From positions 1 through 43,219 of the forward strand of contig JAIFLU010000073.1 of assembly GCA_020048915.1 (NCBI GenBank): 43,219 nucleotides of DNA, given 5' to 3'. A program made the translations under genes and the position numbers. This document shows positions 27,423 through 37,287 of this stretch, piece after piece. Under the pieces are notes generated by a model. The model had not been told where the DNA came from and did no database searches. It saw only the letters and a program-made list of their open reading frames with translations. The DNA comes from Bacteroidota bacterium (GTDB taxonomy: Bacteria > Bacteroidota > Bacteroidia > Bacteroidales > JAAUTT01). The stretch's first letter is position 1, and each line of letters opens with the position of its first letter.

Positions 27423-28826
27423 ATGGTTTACCAGGTACGAACAAACATTAAAAAAATCCTTGCCGACACTATTACTCCGGTAAGTATCTATCTTAAAATA
27501 CGGGATATATTTCCAAATACTATTTTACTCGAAGGTGCGGATTCCCAAGGTAGTCGAAACAGCTATTCGTTTATCGCCCTAAATCCTGTGGCCGAATTTA
27601 AAGTTGAAAACGGAGTAGCTTCTTATAGTTTTCCAAATTCCGATAACTCAACTGCTAAAATAACTTCAGAGCAGACAGTAGTCGACTTATTAAACCGTTT
27701 TATCCGTTCGTTTGAGTTGGTGAATTTCGATCCTGCAGTAGTTGTGAATGGGCTTTTTGGTTATTCATCGTACGATTCGGTTCAATACTTCGAATCGATA
27801 AATTTCAAAGCCAGTCAGGTAGCTGAAGAGCAAATTCCTGAAATACGCTATGCTTTCTATAAGTATGTTATCGCGATCAACCATTTTCAAAATACGCTTA
27901 CCATTATTGAGAACCTCTTCGATGGTGAAGAAAGTCAGTTGGATTATCTGGAAGGTTTGCTTCAGAATCTAAATTTTGCCGTGTATCATTTTTCACCTCT
28001 TAATCACGAAGCTTCCAATTTAACGGACGATGAATATAAAAACATGGTTACCAAAGGCAAGGAGCATTGTCATCGCGGAGATGTTTTTCAGATAGTTCTT
28101 TCCAGAGGGTTCTCCCAGCAATTTCAGGGGGATGATTTCAATGTTTATCGCTCACTTCGTTCCATAAATCCTTCGCCGTACCTTTTCTATTTCGATTATG
28201 GAAGCTATCGGATTTTTGGTTCTTCTCCCGAAGCTCAGTTGGAAGTAAAAGGGCATAAAGCATATATTCATCCGATAGCAGGAACTTTCAGAAGAACGGG
28301 CGATGACGAAAAAGATAAAGAACTGGCTATTGCGCTCTCGAACGATCCCAAAGAAAATGCAGAACATGTTATGTTAGTTGATTTGGCCCGAAACGACCTG
28401 AGTCGCAATGCTGAAAATGTTACGGTAGAAACGTTCCGCGAAATTCAATACTATTCGCATGTGTTGCATATGGTGTCGATAGTATCGGGCGAATTGCCTA
28501 TTGGCGCTAACTCATTTCAGGTAATGGCCGATTCCTTTCCGGCAGGGACATTAAGTGGCGCTCCTAAGTTTAAAGCCATGGAATTGATTGATACCTACGA
28601 AAATAAAAAGCGAGGTTTTTATGGTGGTTGCCTGGGTTACCTTGGATTTAACGGAGATTTTAACCATGCCATTATGATACGTTCGTTTTTAAGTAAAAAT
28701 AATGTGCTGTATTATCAGGCGGGAGCTGGAATTGTGGCCGATTCGAAAGAAGAAAATGAACTCAACGAGGTGAATAATAAACTAATGGCCCTGAAAAAAG
28801 CTATTGACCTGGCAAAAGACATTTAA
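27423..28826 (+). CDS. trpE: Anthranilate synthase component I
   Basis: A 467-residue enzyme that, with TrpG, makes anthranilate from chorismate. The chorismate-binding domain shows HRGDVFQIVLSRGFSQQF, PIAGTFRRTG, AEHVMLVDLARNDLSRN and the GTLSGAPKFKAMELI motif. The N-terminal feedback-inhibition site, normally LLES, reads LLEG here (G38), so tryptophan sensitivity may differ. It is the first enzyme gene behind the attenuator. Confidence 0.96.
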   Translation: MVYQVRTNIKKILADTITPVSIYLKIRDIFPNTILLEGADSQGSRNSYSFIALNPVAEFKVENGVASYSFPNSDNSTAKITSEQTVVDLLNRFIRSFELVNFDPAVVVNGLFGYSSYDSVQYFESINFKASQVAEEQIPEIRYAFYKYVIAINHFQNTLTIIENLFDGEESQLDYLEGLLQNLNFAVYHFSPLNHEASNLTDDEYKNMVTKGKEHCHRGDVFQIVLSRGFSQQFQGDDFNVYRSLRSINPSPYLFYFDYGSYRIFGSSPEAQLEVKGHKAYIHPIAGTFRRTGDDEKDKELAIALSNDPKENAEHVMLVDLARNDLSRNAENVTVETFREIQYYSHVLHMVSIVSGELPIGANSFQVMADSFPAGTLSGAPKFKAMELIDTYENKKRGFYGGCLGYLGFNGDFNHAIMIRSFLSKNNVLYYQAGAGIVADSKEENELNEVNNKLMALKKAIDLAKDI

Positions 28827-28888
28827 TTATACAAATAAATTCACTGGTCTTTGGTTTAAAAGCGGCAAGGACCCTAATAAAAGATAGT

Positions 28889-29470
28889 ATGAAAATTCTT
28901 GTTTTAGATAATTACGACTCATTTACATATAATCTGGTTCACGCAATAGAAAGCATTACCGGAGATAAAGTTGAGGTTCGGCGGAACGATAAAATTTCCA
29001 TCGAAGAAGTGAATCGATTCGATAAAATTGTGTTGTCACCAGGGCCAGGATTACCCGATGAAGCTGGGATACTGAAAGAATTGATAAAAACGTATGCCGG
29101 TAAAAAAAGCATACTGGGGGTTTGTTTGGGGCATCAGGCTATTGGCGAGGTGTTTGGTGGGAAACTGATAAACCTGGAACGGGTTTACCATGGTATTGCA
29201 ACAGACATTAAGTTAGAAGTTGATAATGAGCCAATGTTTAAAAATCTTCCCCAACAATTCAAAGGGGGACGTTATCATTCCTGGATTGTAGAGAGGGAAT
29301 CGTTACCCGCATGCTTTGAAATTACTGCCACTGAAGAAAATGGACAAATTATGGCGATGCGTCACAAAGAGTTCGATTTGCGTGGGGTGCAGTTTCATCC
29401 TGAATCGGTGTTAACTGAATTTGGCCAACAAATGATTGCAAACTGGTTAAAAATGGAATCTTCTTTTTAA
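28889..29470 (+). CDS. trpG: Anthranilate synthase component II (glutamine amidotransferase)
   Basis: A 193-residue class I amidotransferase that supplies ammonia to TrpE. The nucleophile is C79 in GVCLGHQAIG, and the other triad members are H170 and E172 in QFHPESV. The oxyanion region SPGPGLPDEAG is intact. It is not fused to TrpD. The gap to trpE is 62 bp and to trpD 36 bp. It could also serve as PabA for folate synthesis, as no second copy is in the window. Confidence 0.95.
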   Translation: MKILVLDNYDSFTYNLVHAIESITGDKVEVRRNDKISIEEVNRFDKIVLSPGPGLPDEAGILKELIKTYAGKKSILGVCLGHQAIGEVFGGKLINLERVYHGIATDIKLEVDNEPMFKNLPQQFKGGRYHSWIVERESLPACFEITATEENGQIMAMRHKEFDLRGVQFHPESVLTEFGQQMIANWLKMESSF

Positions 29471-29506
29471 GAAAAAAATTTTAGAAATAACTTCAAATAC
29501 TAAAAT

Positions 29507-30496
29507 ATGAAGGCGATTTTAAACTATCTGTTCGAGCACAAAACCCTTACCAAAGCTGAAGCGAAGGAGGTGCTTACAAATATAGCCAAAGGCATGTATT
29601 CGCATAGCGAGATGGCTGCTTTTATAAGTGTTTATCTTATGCGAAGCATTACTGTTGATGAACTTACCGGTTTTCGCGATGCTTTGCTTAACCTTTGCAT
29701 TCCTGTTAATTTGAGCGACTACGATACTATCGATCTTTGCGGAACCGGGGGCGATGGGAAAAATACGTTCAATATTTCTACATTAACGGCATTTGTTGTT
29801 GCCGGGGCAGGAGGAAAGGTCGCCAAGCACGGAAATTATGGGGTTTCTTCTGCTTGTGGCTCGTCAAATGTGATGGAATATTTAGGCTACCAGTTTAGTA
29901 CCGATGAGTCGAAGCTTCAACAGGAAATGGCAAAGTGTGGTATTTGCTTTATCCATGCGCCTCTCTTTAATCCTGCCATGAAAAATATTGCACCAGTTAG
30001 AAGAGAGCTGAAAGTAAAAACGTTTTTCAATATGTTGGGGCCAATGGTAAATCCAAGTTTTCCCAGGAAGCAGATGGTGGGTGTGTATAGCCTTGATTTA
30101 GCCCGGTTATACAATTACTTGTATCAGCAAACCGATAAGCAATTTGCGATTGTTCATAGTTTGGATGGTTACGACGAAGTGTCATTAACCGGTTCTTTTA
30201 AGGTAATTACCAATACAAAGGATTCAATTCTTACCCCTGCTGATCTAGGGATGAATACTGTAAATGCAAAGGATATTGGCGGAGGGGATACGGTGCAGGA
30301 AGCTGCAGAAATTTTTATTAACATACTGGAAGGGAAGGGTACCGATTCCCAAAATCAAGTAATACTTGCAAACACTGCCCTGGCTTTGAGTTGTTATTAT
30401 CCTGGGAAATCGCTGCCAGATTGTGTTGAACAAGCAAAGGATTCTCTTTTTGGGCAGAAAGCTTTCACCGTATTTAAGAAACTTTTAAACCGTTAA
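29507..30496 (+). CDS. trpD: Anthranilate phosphoribosyltransferase
   Basis: A 329-residue enzyme that transfers the phosphoribosyl group from PRPP to anthranilate. The PRPP-binding GTGGDGKNTFNIST and the KHGNYGVSSACGSSNVMEYLG stretch are diagnostic, and the anthranilate-contact region around HAPLFNPAMKNIAPVRRELK is intact. trpC starts 1 bp after its stop codon, so the two are tightly coupled. Confidence 0.96.
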   Translation: MKAILNYLFEHKTLTKAEAKEVLTNIAKGMYSHSEMAAFISVYLMRSITVDELTGFRDALLNLCIPVNLSDYDTIDLCGTGGDGKNTFNISTLTAFVVAGAGGKVAKHGNYGVSSACGSSNVMEYLGYQFSTDESKLQQEMAKCGICFIHAPLFNPAMKNIAPVRRELKVKTFFNMLGPMVNPSFPRKQMVGVYSLDLARLYNYLYQQTDKQFAIVHSLDGYDEVSLTGSFKVITNTKDSILTPADLGMNTVNAKDIGGGDTVQEAAEIFINILEGKGTDSQNQVILANTALALSCYYPGKSLPDCVEQAKDSLFGQKAFTVFKKLLNR

Positions 30497-30497
30497 C

Positions 30498-31286
30498 ATG
30501 TCCATTCTCGATACCATTATTGAAGAAAAACGCAAGCATGTTGCCGAGTGTAAAAAACTGATTGGTCAGCATGAATTTGAACATGAACCTTTGTTTAACC
30601 GCAAAACCATTTCTTTAAAGGAGCGAATGCTTCAGCCAAATTCTTCCGGAATTATTGCCGAGTTTAAACGTCAGTCTCCTTCAAAAGGAATTATAAACGA
30701 CAAGGTTTTACCTCAAATAATAACAAAAGCCTATCAGGATGCTGGTGTTGCAGGTGTTTCCATTTTAACCGACACTCCCTTTTTTGGTGGGTTTCCCGAT
30801 GATGTGATCCTTTCCCGAAAAGAGCTTTCCATTCCAATTCTTCGGAAGGATTTTATTGTCGACGAATACCAGCTTTTTGAAGCCAAAGCCCTTGGGGCCG
30901 ATGTTATCCTTTTAATAGCCGCAGTGTTGGAAAAGGAGGAAGTGGCGCATTTGGCAAAAATAGCGAGTTCACTGGGACTGGAGATTCTTTTTGAAGTTCA
31001 CGATAGCGAAGAGCTGGAGAAAATTTGTCCTGAGGTGACTTTTGTAGGGGTAAATAACCGCAATCTCAAGACTTTTGCTGTGGATTTGGATCAATCGATG
31101 CAACTGGCAAAACTCATTCCCGATAATTTTTTGAAAATCTCGGAAAGTGGTATTGAAAATCCAGAGACAATAAAAAAGCTTAAGTTATCGGGCCTTAATG
31201 GCTTCTTAATCGGCGAATCATTTATGAAGACCGATAATCCAGGGGGCGCATGCAAACGGTTTATTGAACAACTGCAACTTTTATGA
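30498..31286 (+). CDS. trpC: Indole-3-glycerol phosphate synthase
   Basis: A 262-residue TIM-barrel enzyme that closes the indole ring of CdRP. The N-terminal helix carries IIEEKRKHVAECKK; the active site shows EFKRQSPSKG (E55, K57), the catalytic lysine in LRKDFIVDEYQ, and the GVNNRNLKTF and SESGI phosphate-side motifs. It is not fused to TrpF. It overlaps trpF by 4 bp (ATGA). Confidence 0.96.
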   Translation: MSILDTIIEEKRKHVAECKKLIGQHEFEHEPLFNRKTISLKERMLQPNSSGIIAEFKRQSPSKGIINDKVLPQIITKAYQDAGVAGVSILTDTPFFGGFPDDVILSRKELSIPILRKDFIVDEYQLFEAKALGADVILLIAAVLEKEEVAHLAKIASSLGLEILFEVHDSEELEKICPEVTFVGVNNRNLKTFAVDLDQSMQLAKLIPDNFLKISESGIENPETIKKLKLSGLNGFLIGESFMKTDNPGGACKRFIEQLQLL

Positions 31287-31915
31287 AATTAGATCACTGC
31301 CTTGTAAAAGTGTGCGGGATGAAAAATCCTGAAAATATCATGGAGGTTTCGAAACTGAAACCTGATATGATGGGATTTATTTTTTATCCTTCTTCGAAAC
31401 GCTTTGTGGGCGACCAATTTATTGTTCCGGATAATTTTCCAGGGAATATTAAAAAGGTGGGAGTTTTTGTGGATGAATCTATAGAACGAGTTTTTGCTAT
31501 TGTGAAGAAATGTAATCTTCAGGTTGTTCAATTGCACGGAACAGAAAGTCCGGAATATTGTCTTCGTATTAAAAATAGTGGTGTTGAGGTAATAAAGGCA
31601 TTTGGAATTGATGAATCGTTCAATTGGAATATCCCGGAATCGTATATCTCCACTTCCAATTATTTTATTTTCGACACAAAAACACCAAAACATGGCGGTA
31701 GCGGAAGAAAATTCTCCTGGAAAGTATTGGATAATTACAAACATAATCACCCTTTTTTATTGAGTGGAGGAATTGGCCCGGAGGATACTGGTTTAATAAA
31801 ATCATTTGTACACCGCCAATGTATTGGAATTGATATTAACAGTGGTTTTGAAACAGGGCCGGGAGTGAAAGATGTTGAAAAGCTTCACTTCTTTTTTAAG
31901 GAGATGAAGAAATGA
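31283..31915 (+). CDS. trpF: Phosphoribosylanthranilate isomerase
   Basis: A 210-residue TIM-barrel isomerase producing CdRP. The general base and acid are C11 in VKVCGMKNP and D131 in IFDTKTPKHGGSG. The phosphate site LSGGIGPEDTG and the terminal DINSGFETGPGVKD are intact. The start overlaps the trpC stop. After trpF a 183-bp non-coding gap with a palindromic repeat separates it from trpB. Confidence 0.95.
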   Translation: MKLDHCLVKVCGMKNPENIMEVSKLKPDMMGFIFYPSSKRFVGDQFIVPDNFPGNIKKVGVFVDESIERVFAIVKKCNLQVVQLHGTESPEYCLRIKNSGVEVIKAFGIDESFNWNIPESYISTSNYFIFDTKTPKHGGSGRKFSWKVLDNYKHNHPFLLSGGIGPEDTGLIKSFVHRQCIGIDINSGFETGPGVKDVEKLHFFFKEMKK

Positions 31916-31920
31916 GTCTT

Positions 31921-32045
31921 CTCCGAAAAGTCTTATACCCCCTAATCCGCCAATTGTGGGACTTAAATTCAATAATTTTCAGACGGTTCCCTGGAGGGGC
32001 TAGGGGTAAAACAGATGAAAATCATAGAATTTTGACTTTTCGGAG
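31921..32045. repeat. Palindromic repeat between trpF and trpB
   Basis: CTCCGAAAAGTC (31921-31932) and GACTTTTCGGAG (32034-32045) are a perfect 12-bp inverted pair. Inside lies a second, imperfect pair, TACCCCCTAATCC (from 31936) against GGGGCTAGGGGTA (ending near 32009). The C-rich/G-rich inner arms look like the short palindromic repeats common in Bacteroidota intergenic regions. It could form a long imperfect hairpin in the trp mRNA. No duplication of flanking bases is clear. Confidence 0.65.
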
Positions 32046-32098
32046 TGGATTCAGAAATAGAACGATTTAAAAAATAATATAAAACAAACCAAAATACC

Positions 32099-33286
32099 AT
32101 GAGTTATTTTGTTGATGAGAAAGGGTTTTACGGAAGGTTTGGAGGAGCTTACATCCCTGAGATGTTGTACGCCAATGTAGAAGAACTTCGCACCCAATAC
32201 CTGAAAATAATGGAAAGCGATCAGTTCCGAAACGATTACCAATTTCTTTTAAAGCATTATGCTGGGAGACCTTCACCCCTTTATCCGGCAAAGCGGTTAA
32301 GCGAGTTGTATAAAACCAATATCTTTTTAAAGCGCGAAGACCTCAATCATACCGGCTCGCATAAACTTAATAATACAATTGGCCAAATACTGATTGCAAA
32401 AGCATTGGGCAAGACCCGGATTATTGCCGAAACCGGTGCCGGGCAGCATGGGGTTGCCACTGCTACAGTCTGCGCCTTAATGAATTTGGAATGTATTGTA
32501 TACATGGGCGAAACCGATGTTCAGCGGCAATACCCCAATGTAATGCGCATGAAAATGCTCGGAGCAGAGGTAGTTCCGGTAACAAGCGGCAATAAAACCC
32601 TGAAGGATGCTACCAATGAGGCTATCCGCGACTGGATTAACCACCCCGAAAATACCCACTACATCATTGGCTCGGTGGTTGGCCCACATCCCTATCCCGA
32701 TATGGTTTCGAAATTTCAAAGTATTATTAGCGAGGAAATAAAATTGCAGCTTAAAGAGCATATAGGAAGGGAATTGCCTGATTATGCCATTGCCTGCGTA
32801 GGCGGTGGAAGCAATGCCATTGGAACATTCTACCACTTTATCGATCATCCGGAAGTGAAACTTGTTGCCGTGGAAGCCTCCGGTTTAGGAGTGGATACCA
32901 ATGAAACCGCTGCTACCATTGCTTGTGGGGAACTTGGGATTATTCATGGAAGCAAAACCTATTTAATGCAGAATCAGGACGGACAAATAACCGAACCATA
33001 TTCAATTTCTGCCGGGCTCGATTATCCGGGAATAGGTCCGGTACATGCCCACCTGCACGAAACCGGCCGACTCACTGTTATGGATGCTACCGACAAGGAA
33101 GCGCTTGATGCCGCGTTTCGGTTGACTCAAATCGAAGGAATTATTCCTGCCCTTGAGTCTGCCCATGCTTTAGCAGCACTCGAAAAAATGAGATTTCGTC
33201 CTGAAGATATCGTCGTGGTTACCGTTTCGGGTAGGGGCGATAAAGATATGGACACCTATATCAAGTGCATGAACGATAAATTGTAA
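32099..33286 (+). CDS. trpB: Tryptophan synthase beta chain
   Basis: A 395-residue PLP enzyme that joins indole and serine. The PLP lysine is K89 in [14 protein letters not shown], and the phosphate-binding [10 protein letters not shown] loop and the E-T-G-A-G-Q-H-G active-site stretch (AETGAGQHG) are intact. Its length fits the TrpB1 type that pairs with TrpA. The N-terminal [19 protein letters not shown] is conserved. trpA follows after 42 bp. Confidence 0.97.
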   Translation: MSYFVDEKGFYGRFGGAYIPEMLYANVEELRTQYLKIMESDQFRNDYQFLLKHYAGRPSPLYPAKRLSELYKTNIFLKREDLNHTGSHKLNNTIGQILIAKALGKTRIIAETGAGQHGVATATVCALMNLECIVYMGETDVQRQYPNVMRMKMLGAEVVPVTSGNKTLKDATNEAIRDWINHPENTHYIIGSVVGPHPYPDMVSKFQSIISEEIKLQLKEHIGRELPDYAIACVGGGSNAIGTFYHFIDHPEVKLVAVEASGLGVDTNETAATIACGELGIIHGSKTYLMQNQDGQITEPYSISAGLDYPGIGPVHAHLHETGRLTVMDATDKEALDAAFRLTQIEGIIPALESAHALAALEKMRFRPEDIVVVTVSGRGDKDMDTYIKCMNDKL

Positions 33287-33328
33287 TCCCTAAATTAAAT
33301 ACAAAATCACCTCCTAAATTTTGTTGAT

Positions 33329-34099
33329 ATGAATCGCATAAATCAACTTTTTGAAACGAAATCTGAAAATATTCTTTCTATATATTTTACTGCCGGCCAT
33401 CCTGAATTAAGTAACATTGCCGAATTAATTCAACTGCTCGAAGAGAGTGGGGTAGATATGATTGAGATTGGCATGCCTTTTTCCGACCCCCTTGCCGATG
33501 GTCCGGTTATTCAGCAAAGCAGCCAAAAGGCATTAGCCAATGGAATGAATATTCATTTGTTGTTTGAGCAACTAAAAGATATCCGAAAAACGGTAAAAAT
33601 TCCTTTGCTACTAATGGGATACCTCAATCCTGTGATGCATTTTGGGGTGGAAAAATTTTGTGCAGAATGTAAAAAAGCAGGTGTTGATGGCGTTATTTTA
33701 CCCGATTTGCCTATGGAAGAATACGAGGCTTCTTATAAAAAGGTATTTGAGGAAAACGGCCTGCGGTTTATCTTTCTTATTTCGCCGCAGACATCCGAAG
33801 CGCGCATCCACAAAATAGACAGTTTGAGCAATGGGTTTATTTATATGGTATCCTCATCGGCAACCACAGGCGCAACCGGATCGCTCTCCGAAGCTCAATT
33901 GGCTTATTTTAACAAGGTGAAGTCGTTGAAATTGAAAAATCCTTTGGTGGTAGGATTTGGTATTTCGAACCGCGAAAACTATCTGGAGGTATGCAAATAT
34001 GCCAATGGTGCCATTATTGGAAGCGCGTTTGTTCGTATGCTCGAAAAGCCTGGCGATTGGACGGTGAATACCCGGGAATTTATAAAATCAATTCAGTAG
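33329..34099 (+). CDS. trpA: Tryptophan synthase alpha chain
   Basis: A 256-residue TIM-barrel enzyme that releases indole from indole-3-glycerol phosphate and passes it to TrpB. The catalytic residues are E46 in IEIGMPFSDP and D57 in LADGPVIQ. The loop usually SRxGVTG reads SSSATTGATG, a form seen in this phylum. It is the last gene of the operon; palindromic sequence but no standard terminator follows. Confidence 0.96.
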   Translation: MNRINQLFETKSENILSIYFTAGHPELSNIAELIQLLEESGVDMIEIGMPFSDPLADGPVIQQSSQKALANGMNIHLLFEQLKDIRKTVKIPLLLMGYLNPVMHFGVEKFCAECKKAGVDGVILPDLPMEEYEASYKKVFEENGLRFIFLISPQTSEARIHKIDSLSNGFIYMVSSSATTGATGSLSEAQLAYFNKVKSLKLKNPLVVGFGISNRENYLEVCKYANGAIIGSAFVRMLEKPGDWTVNTREFIKSIQ

Positions 34100-34125
34100 A
34101 ATAATAAGGAGAATAAAGATTATTA

Positions 34126-34174
34126 CGCGAAGTTTCGCCGAGTGATTGAAATTCATCCTCTGCGAAATTTCGCG
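34126..34174. repeat. Inverted repeat downstream of trpA
   Basis: CGCGAAGTTTCGC (34126-34138) and GCGAAATTTCGCG (34162-34174) are inverted copies with one mismatch, and each is itself nearly palindromic. A further TTGCGAACCTCAGCGG follows. This looks like a short intergenic repeat family. It may form the 3' end of the trp transcript, but there is no T run. Confidence 0.55.
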
Positions 34175-34206
34175 ATTCCTTTGCGAACCTCAGCGGAACA
34201 GCTTTT

Positions 34207-35112
34207 CTAAATATATTTAAGCGTTACGTCATCTGCACCAACATTCAATTCCACTTCTTTTCCAAATAGTAGCGGAAGATTCGGCACAAGATGACCTGCC
34301 GGGAAATTAAATATTACAGGGAAATCGTAATTATTTAAATGTTCACTAATAATCTCATTCGCATCTTTACCAAAGGGTATGGTGTTGTCTTTCATATCAC
34401 TCATCCCCCCAACTACCATTCCTTTTAAATTATTTAGTTTTCCGGAAAGTTTAAGGTTCATCATCATCCTGTCGATATGATACAAATACTCATCCAGGTC
34501 TTCTAAAAACAGAATGGCATCTTTGGTATCAATATCATAAGGAGTTCCTGAAAGGCTATAAAGCACTGATAGATTGCCGCCAATAAGTTTTCCGGTTGCC
34601 TTGCCCGACTTGTTTAATTTGTCTGGTTTAATGCGATAATCAATCGGTTCGCCAAACAATAAATTTTTTAAACTTTTCCACGATTCCGTTTCGCCGTCGG
34701 CCGGATTGTAATTAATGGGCATGGTGGCATGAATTGTAGAGCATTTTAGGTGTGTTTGGGCAAATGAATGCAGCACGGTAATGTCACTATAACCGATTAT
34801 CCATTTTGGAGAAACAGAAAAACCGGAATATTGCAACCCTTCTAAAATACGAACGGTTCCATATCCTCCCCGAGCGCACATAATTGCTTTTATCTGCGGG
34901 TTATTAAGCATCGATTCCAGATCAGTTCGACGCTCCAGATCTGTTCCCGCCAATTGATGGTTCTCACTGTAAATATTCGGGCTTAAAACAACTTGTAGTC
35001 CCCATGATTCAAATAGTTTAATACAAGGGTAAAGCACATCGGGTGTGATTTTTCGCGATGGCGCAATGATCCCGATTTTATCGCCCAATTTTAAAAAGGA
35101 TGGATTCAGCAT
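34207..35112 (-). CDS. S66 family LD-carboxypeptidase-like protein
   Basis: A 301-residue protein of the LdcA/MccF (peptidase S66) family. The nucleophile is S109 in IIGYSDITVLH; the CARGGYGTVRIL and GGNLSVLYSLSGTPY motifs are typical. LdcA trims the terminal D-Ala of murein tetrapeptides during recycling, whereas MccF cleaves microcin C; murein recycling is more likely here. No signal peptide, so it is probably cytoplasmic. I chose the ATG at 35112 (MLNPSFLKLGDKIGIIAPS); a GTG nine codons upstream is an alternative. Confidence 0.85.
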   Translation of the reverse strand: MLNPSFLKLGDKIGIIAPSRKITPDVLYPCIKLFESWGLQVVLSPNIYSENHQLAGTDLERRTDLESMLNNPQIKAIMCARGGYGTVRILEGLQYSGFSVSPKWIIGYSDITVLHSFAQTHLKCSTIHATMPINYNPADGETESWKSLKNLLFGEPIDYRIKPDKLNKSGKATGKLIGGNLSVLYSLSGTPYDIDTKDAILFLEDLDEYLYHIDRMMMNLKLSGKLNNLKGMVVGGMSDMKDNTIPFGKDANEIISEHLNNYDFPVIFNFPAGHLVPNLPLLFGKEVELNVGADDVTLKYI

Positions 35113-35152
35113 TTTTTCGACATTAAAAATCAGATTCACATAATAAAAGACT

Positions 35153-35182
35153 CAAATATACCAGCCAAAATCTAAATTTCAA
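35153..35182 (-). promoter_or_regulatory. Promoter of the S66 peptidase gene
   Basis: On the minus strand, TTG (35182-35180), a 19-bp spacer and TATATTTG (35160-35153) match the Bacteroidota consensus. It is divergent from the metG promoter, about 13 bp away. Confidence 0.65.
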
Positions 35183-35195
35183 TTAAAATTTTGAA

Positions 35196-35224
35196 TTGTA
35201 ACAAGCCTGTTTCAACTATCTTTG
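35196..35224 (+). promoter_or_regulatory. Promoter of metG
   Basis: TTG (35196-35198), an 18-bp spacer and TATCTTTG (35217-35224) precede the metG ATG at 35253, leaving a leader of about 20 nt. Confidence 0.65.
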
Positions 35225-35252
35225 TAAACTTATTTGCAAAACGAAAGATAAA

Positions 35253-37280
35253 ATGTTTAAACGGTATTTAATAACATCGGCGTTGCCTTATGCAAATGGA
35301 CCGGTACATATTGGACATTTGGCAGGGGTATATGTTCCTGCGGATATTTATGTTCGTTATTTAAGATTGAAGAAAAGAGATGTATTATTTATTGGAGGGT
35401 CTGACGAACATGGAGTGCCTATCACTATCAAAGCACGTCAGGAAGGGGTGAAGCCTCAGGATATTGTCGATAAATATCATACCATCATAAAAAAGTCGTT
35501 TGAGGATTTTGGAATTTCGTTCGATATTTATTCCCGGACAACTTCTAAAGTACATTATGAAACCGCATCGGGTTTCTTCAAAAAGCTTTACGATAACGGT
35601 CAGTTTATCGAAAAAACTACCGAACAGTTTTACGATGAAGAAGTGAAGCAATTTCTAGCCGACCGCTATATTACAGGAACTTGTCCGCATTGCAGCAACG
35701 AGAACGCTTATGGCGACCAATGCGAAAAGTGTGGTACTTCGTTAAATGCTACCGATCTTATAAATCCTAAATCGACGCTCAGTGGCAGCGTTCCTGCTAT
35801 GCGCAGCACCAAACACTGGTTTCTACCTCTCGACGAATATGAACCCTTTTTACGAAAATGGATTCTCGAAGAGAATACCAACTGGAAAACCAATGTTTAC
35901 GGTCAATGTAAGTCGTGGCTCGATCAAGGCTTGCAACCACGTGCAGTAAGCCGCGATCTCGATTGGGGAATACCTGTCCCTGTGGAAGGTGCTGATGGAA
36001 AGGTGCTGTATGTATGGTTTGATGCGCCTATTGGGTATATTTCCGCTACCAAAGAGTTAACTCCTCATTGGGAAAAGTATTGGAAGGACAAAGAGTCGAA
36101 ACTGGTTCATTTTATTGGGAAGGATAATATTGTTTTTCACTGTATTATTTTCCCGGCAATGCTGAAAGCGGAGGGTACCTATATTCTTCCTGATAATGTT
36201 CCGGCTAACGAGTTTTTAAATCTGGAGGGTGATAAAATTTCCACATCGCGAAATTGGGCGGTTTGGTTACACGAATACCTCGAGGAATTTAAGGGGAAAG
36301 AAGACGTTTTACGGTATGTATTATGTGCCAATGCTCCTGAAACCAAGGATAACGATTTTACATGGAAAGATTTTCAAACCCGCAACAACAGTGAGCTGGT
36401 TGCGATTTTCGGGAATTTTGTGAACCGGGCTTTGGTACTTACGCAGAAATATTTTGAAGGAAAAGTACCTGCAGTTACTGAATTACAGGATTATGACCGT
36501 TCAGCCTTGAGCGAAATTAGTATTATAAAAACCAACGTAGAAGAAGCGCTTGAAAATTTCCGTTTCCGTGAAGCATTGAAAGAAGCCATGAGCCTGGCTC
36601 GCCTGGGGAATAAATACCTGGCGGATACGGAGCCCTGGAAAATTTTTAAAGATCAACCAGATCGCGTTGCGACTATTTTGAATGTTTCATTGCAAATATC
36701 AGCTAACCTGGCCATTTTGATGGAGCCATTTTTGCCATTTACCTGTGTTAAATTAAAGGGAATGTTGAATTTAGGAACTACCGATTGGGAACAAATTGGG
36801 AGTACGCCTATTTTGAGTGATGGGCATGTGTTAAATCAACCGGAGCTATTATTCGAAAAGATTGAGGATGCCGTAATTGAAGCCCAATTAAATAAGCTAC
36901 AGGAACAGAAAAAGCTGAATGAAGCCAAAAATGCGAAAGTGGAACCGCAAAAGCCCAATGTTTCGTATGACGAGTTCTCTAAAATGGACATTCGTGTAGG
37001 AACAATTCTCGAAGCAGTTAAGGTCCCAAAAACGGCAAAACTAATGCAGCTGAAAGTGGATACCGGAATTGATGTTCGTACCATTGTATCGGGTATTGCT
37101 GAATATTTTAGCGCCGAAGAATTAATTGGAAAGCAGGTTACTGTTTTGGTAAATCTCGAACCTCGTGCTATAAAAGGAATTCAATCGCAAGGCATGATAT
37201 TATTAGCCGAAGATAAACTTGGAAAACTAATCTTAGTTGGCCCAAATAAGGGGACTGATAATGGAGCCGCAGTGAGGTAA
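35253..37280 (+). CDS. metG: Methionyl-tRNA synthetase
   Basis: A 675-residue class I synthetase. The HIGH motif is at 19-22 (PVHIGHLAG), the zinc knuckle is [17 protein letters not shown], and the KMSKS position reads KISTS in [12 protein letters not shown]. The C-terminal part (about 570-675) is an EMAP/Arc1p-type tRNA-binding domain, [18 protein letters not shown] onward, which also drives dimerisation in E. coli. Length and domain order match the long form. It converges on holB with 7 bp between the genes. Confidence 0.97.
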   Translation: MFKRYLITSALPYANGPVHIGHLAGVYVPADIYVRYLRLKKRDVLFIGGSDEHGVPITIKARQEGVKPQDIVDKYHTIIKKSFEDFGISFDIYSRTTSKVHYETASGFFKKLYDNGQFIEKTTEQFYDEEVKQFLADRYITGTCPHCSNENAYGDQCEKCGTSLNATDLINPKSTLSGSVPAMRSTKHWFLPLDEYEPFLRKWILEENTNWKTNVYGQCKSWLDQGLQPRAVSRDLDWGIPVPVEGADGKVLYVWFDAPIGYISATKELTPHWEKYWKDKESKLVHFIGKDNIVFHCIIFPAMLKAEGTYILPDNVPANEFLNLEGDKISTSRNWAVWLHEYLEEFKGKEDVLRYVLCANAPETKDNDFTWKDFQTRNNSELVAIFGNFVNRALVLTQKYFEGKVPAVTELQDYDRSALSEISIIKTNVEEALENFRFREALKEAMSLARLGNKYLADTEPWKIFKDQPDRVATILNVSLQISANLAILMEPFLPFTCVKLKGMLNLGTTDWEQIGSTPILSDGHVLNQPELLFEKIEDAVIEAQLNKLQEQKKLNEAKNAKVEPQKPNVSYDEFSKMDIRVGTILEAVKVPKTAKLMQLKVDTGIDVRTIVSGIAEYFSAEELIGKQVTVLVNLEPRAIKGIQSQGMILLAEDKLGKLILVGPNKGTDNGAAVR

Positions 37281-37287
37281 AGTTTTT

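Noticed and set aside
31289-31750. 153-codon minus-strand open frame inside trpF
   Set aside because: It lies wholly antisense to a well-conserved gene and its translation shows no domain.
32477-32848. 123-codon minus-strand open frame inside trpB
   Set aside because: Antisense shadow of trpB without its own signals.
37282-37287. Terminator between metG and holB
   Set aside because: Only 7 bp separate the genes and there is no hairpin; the T run alone is not enough.
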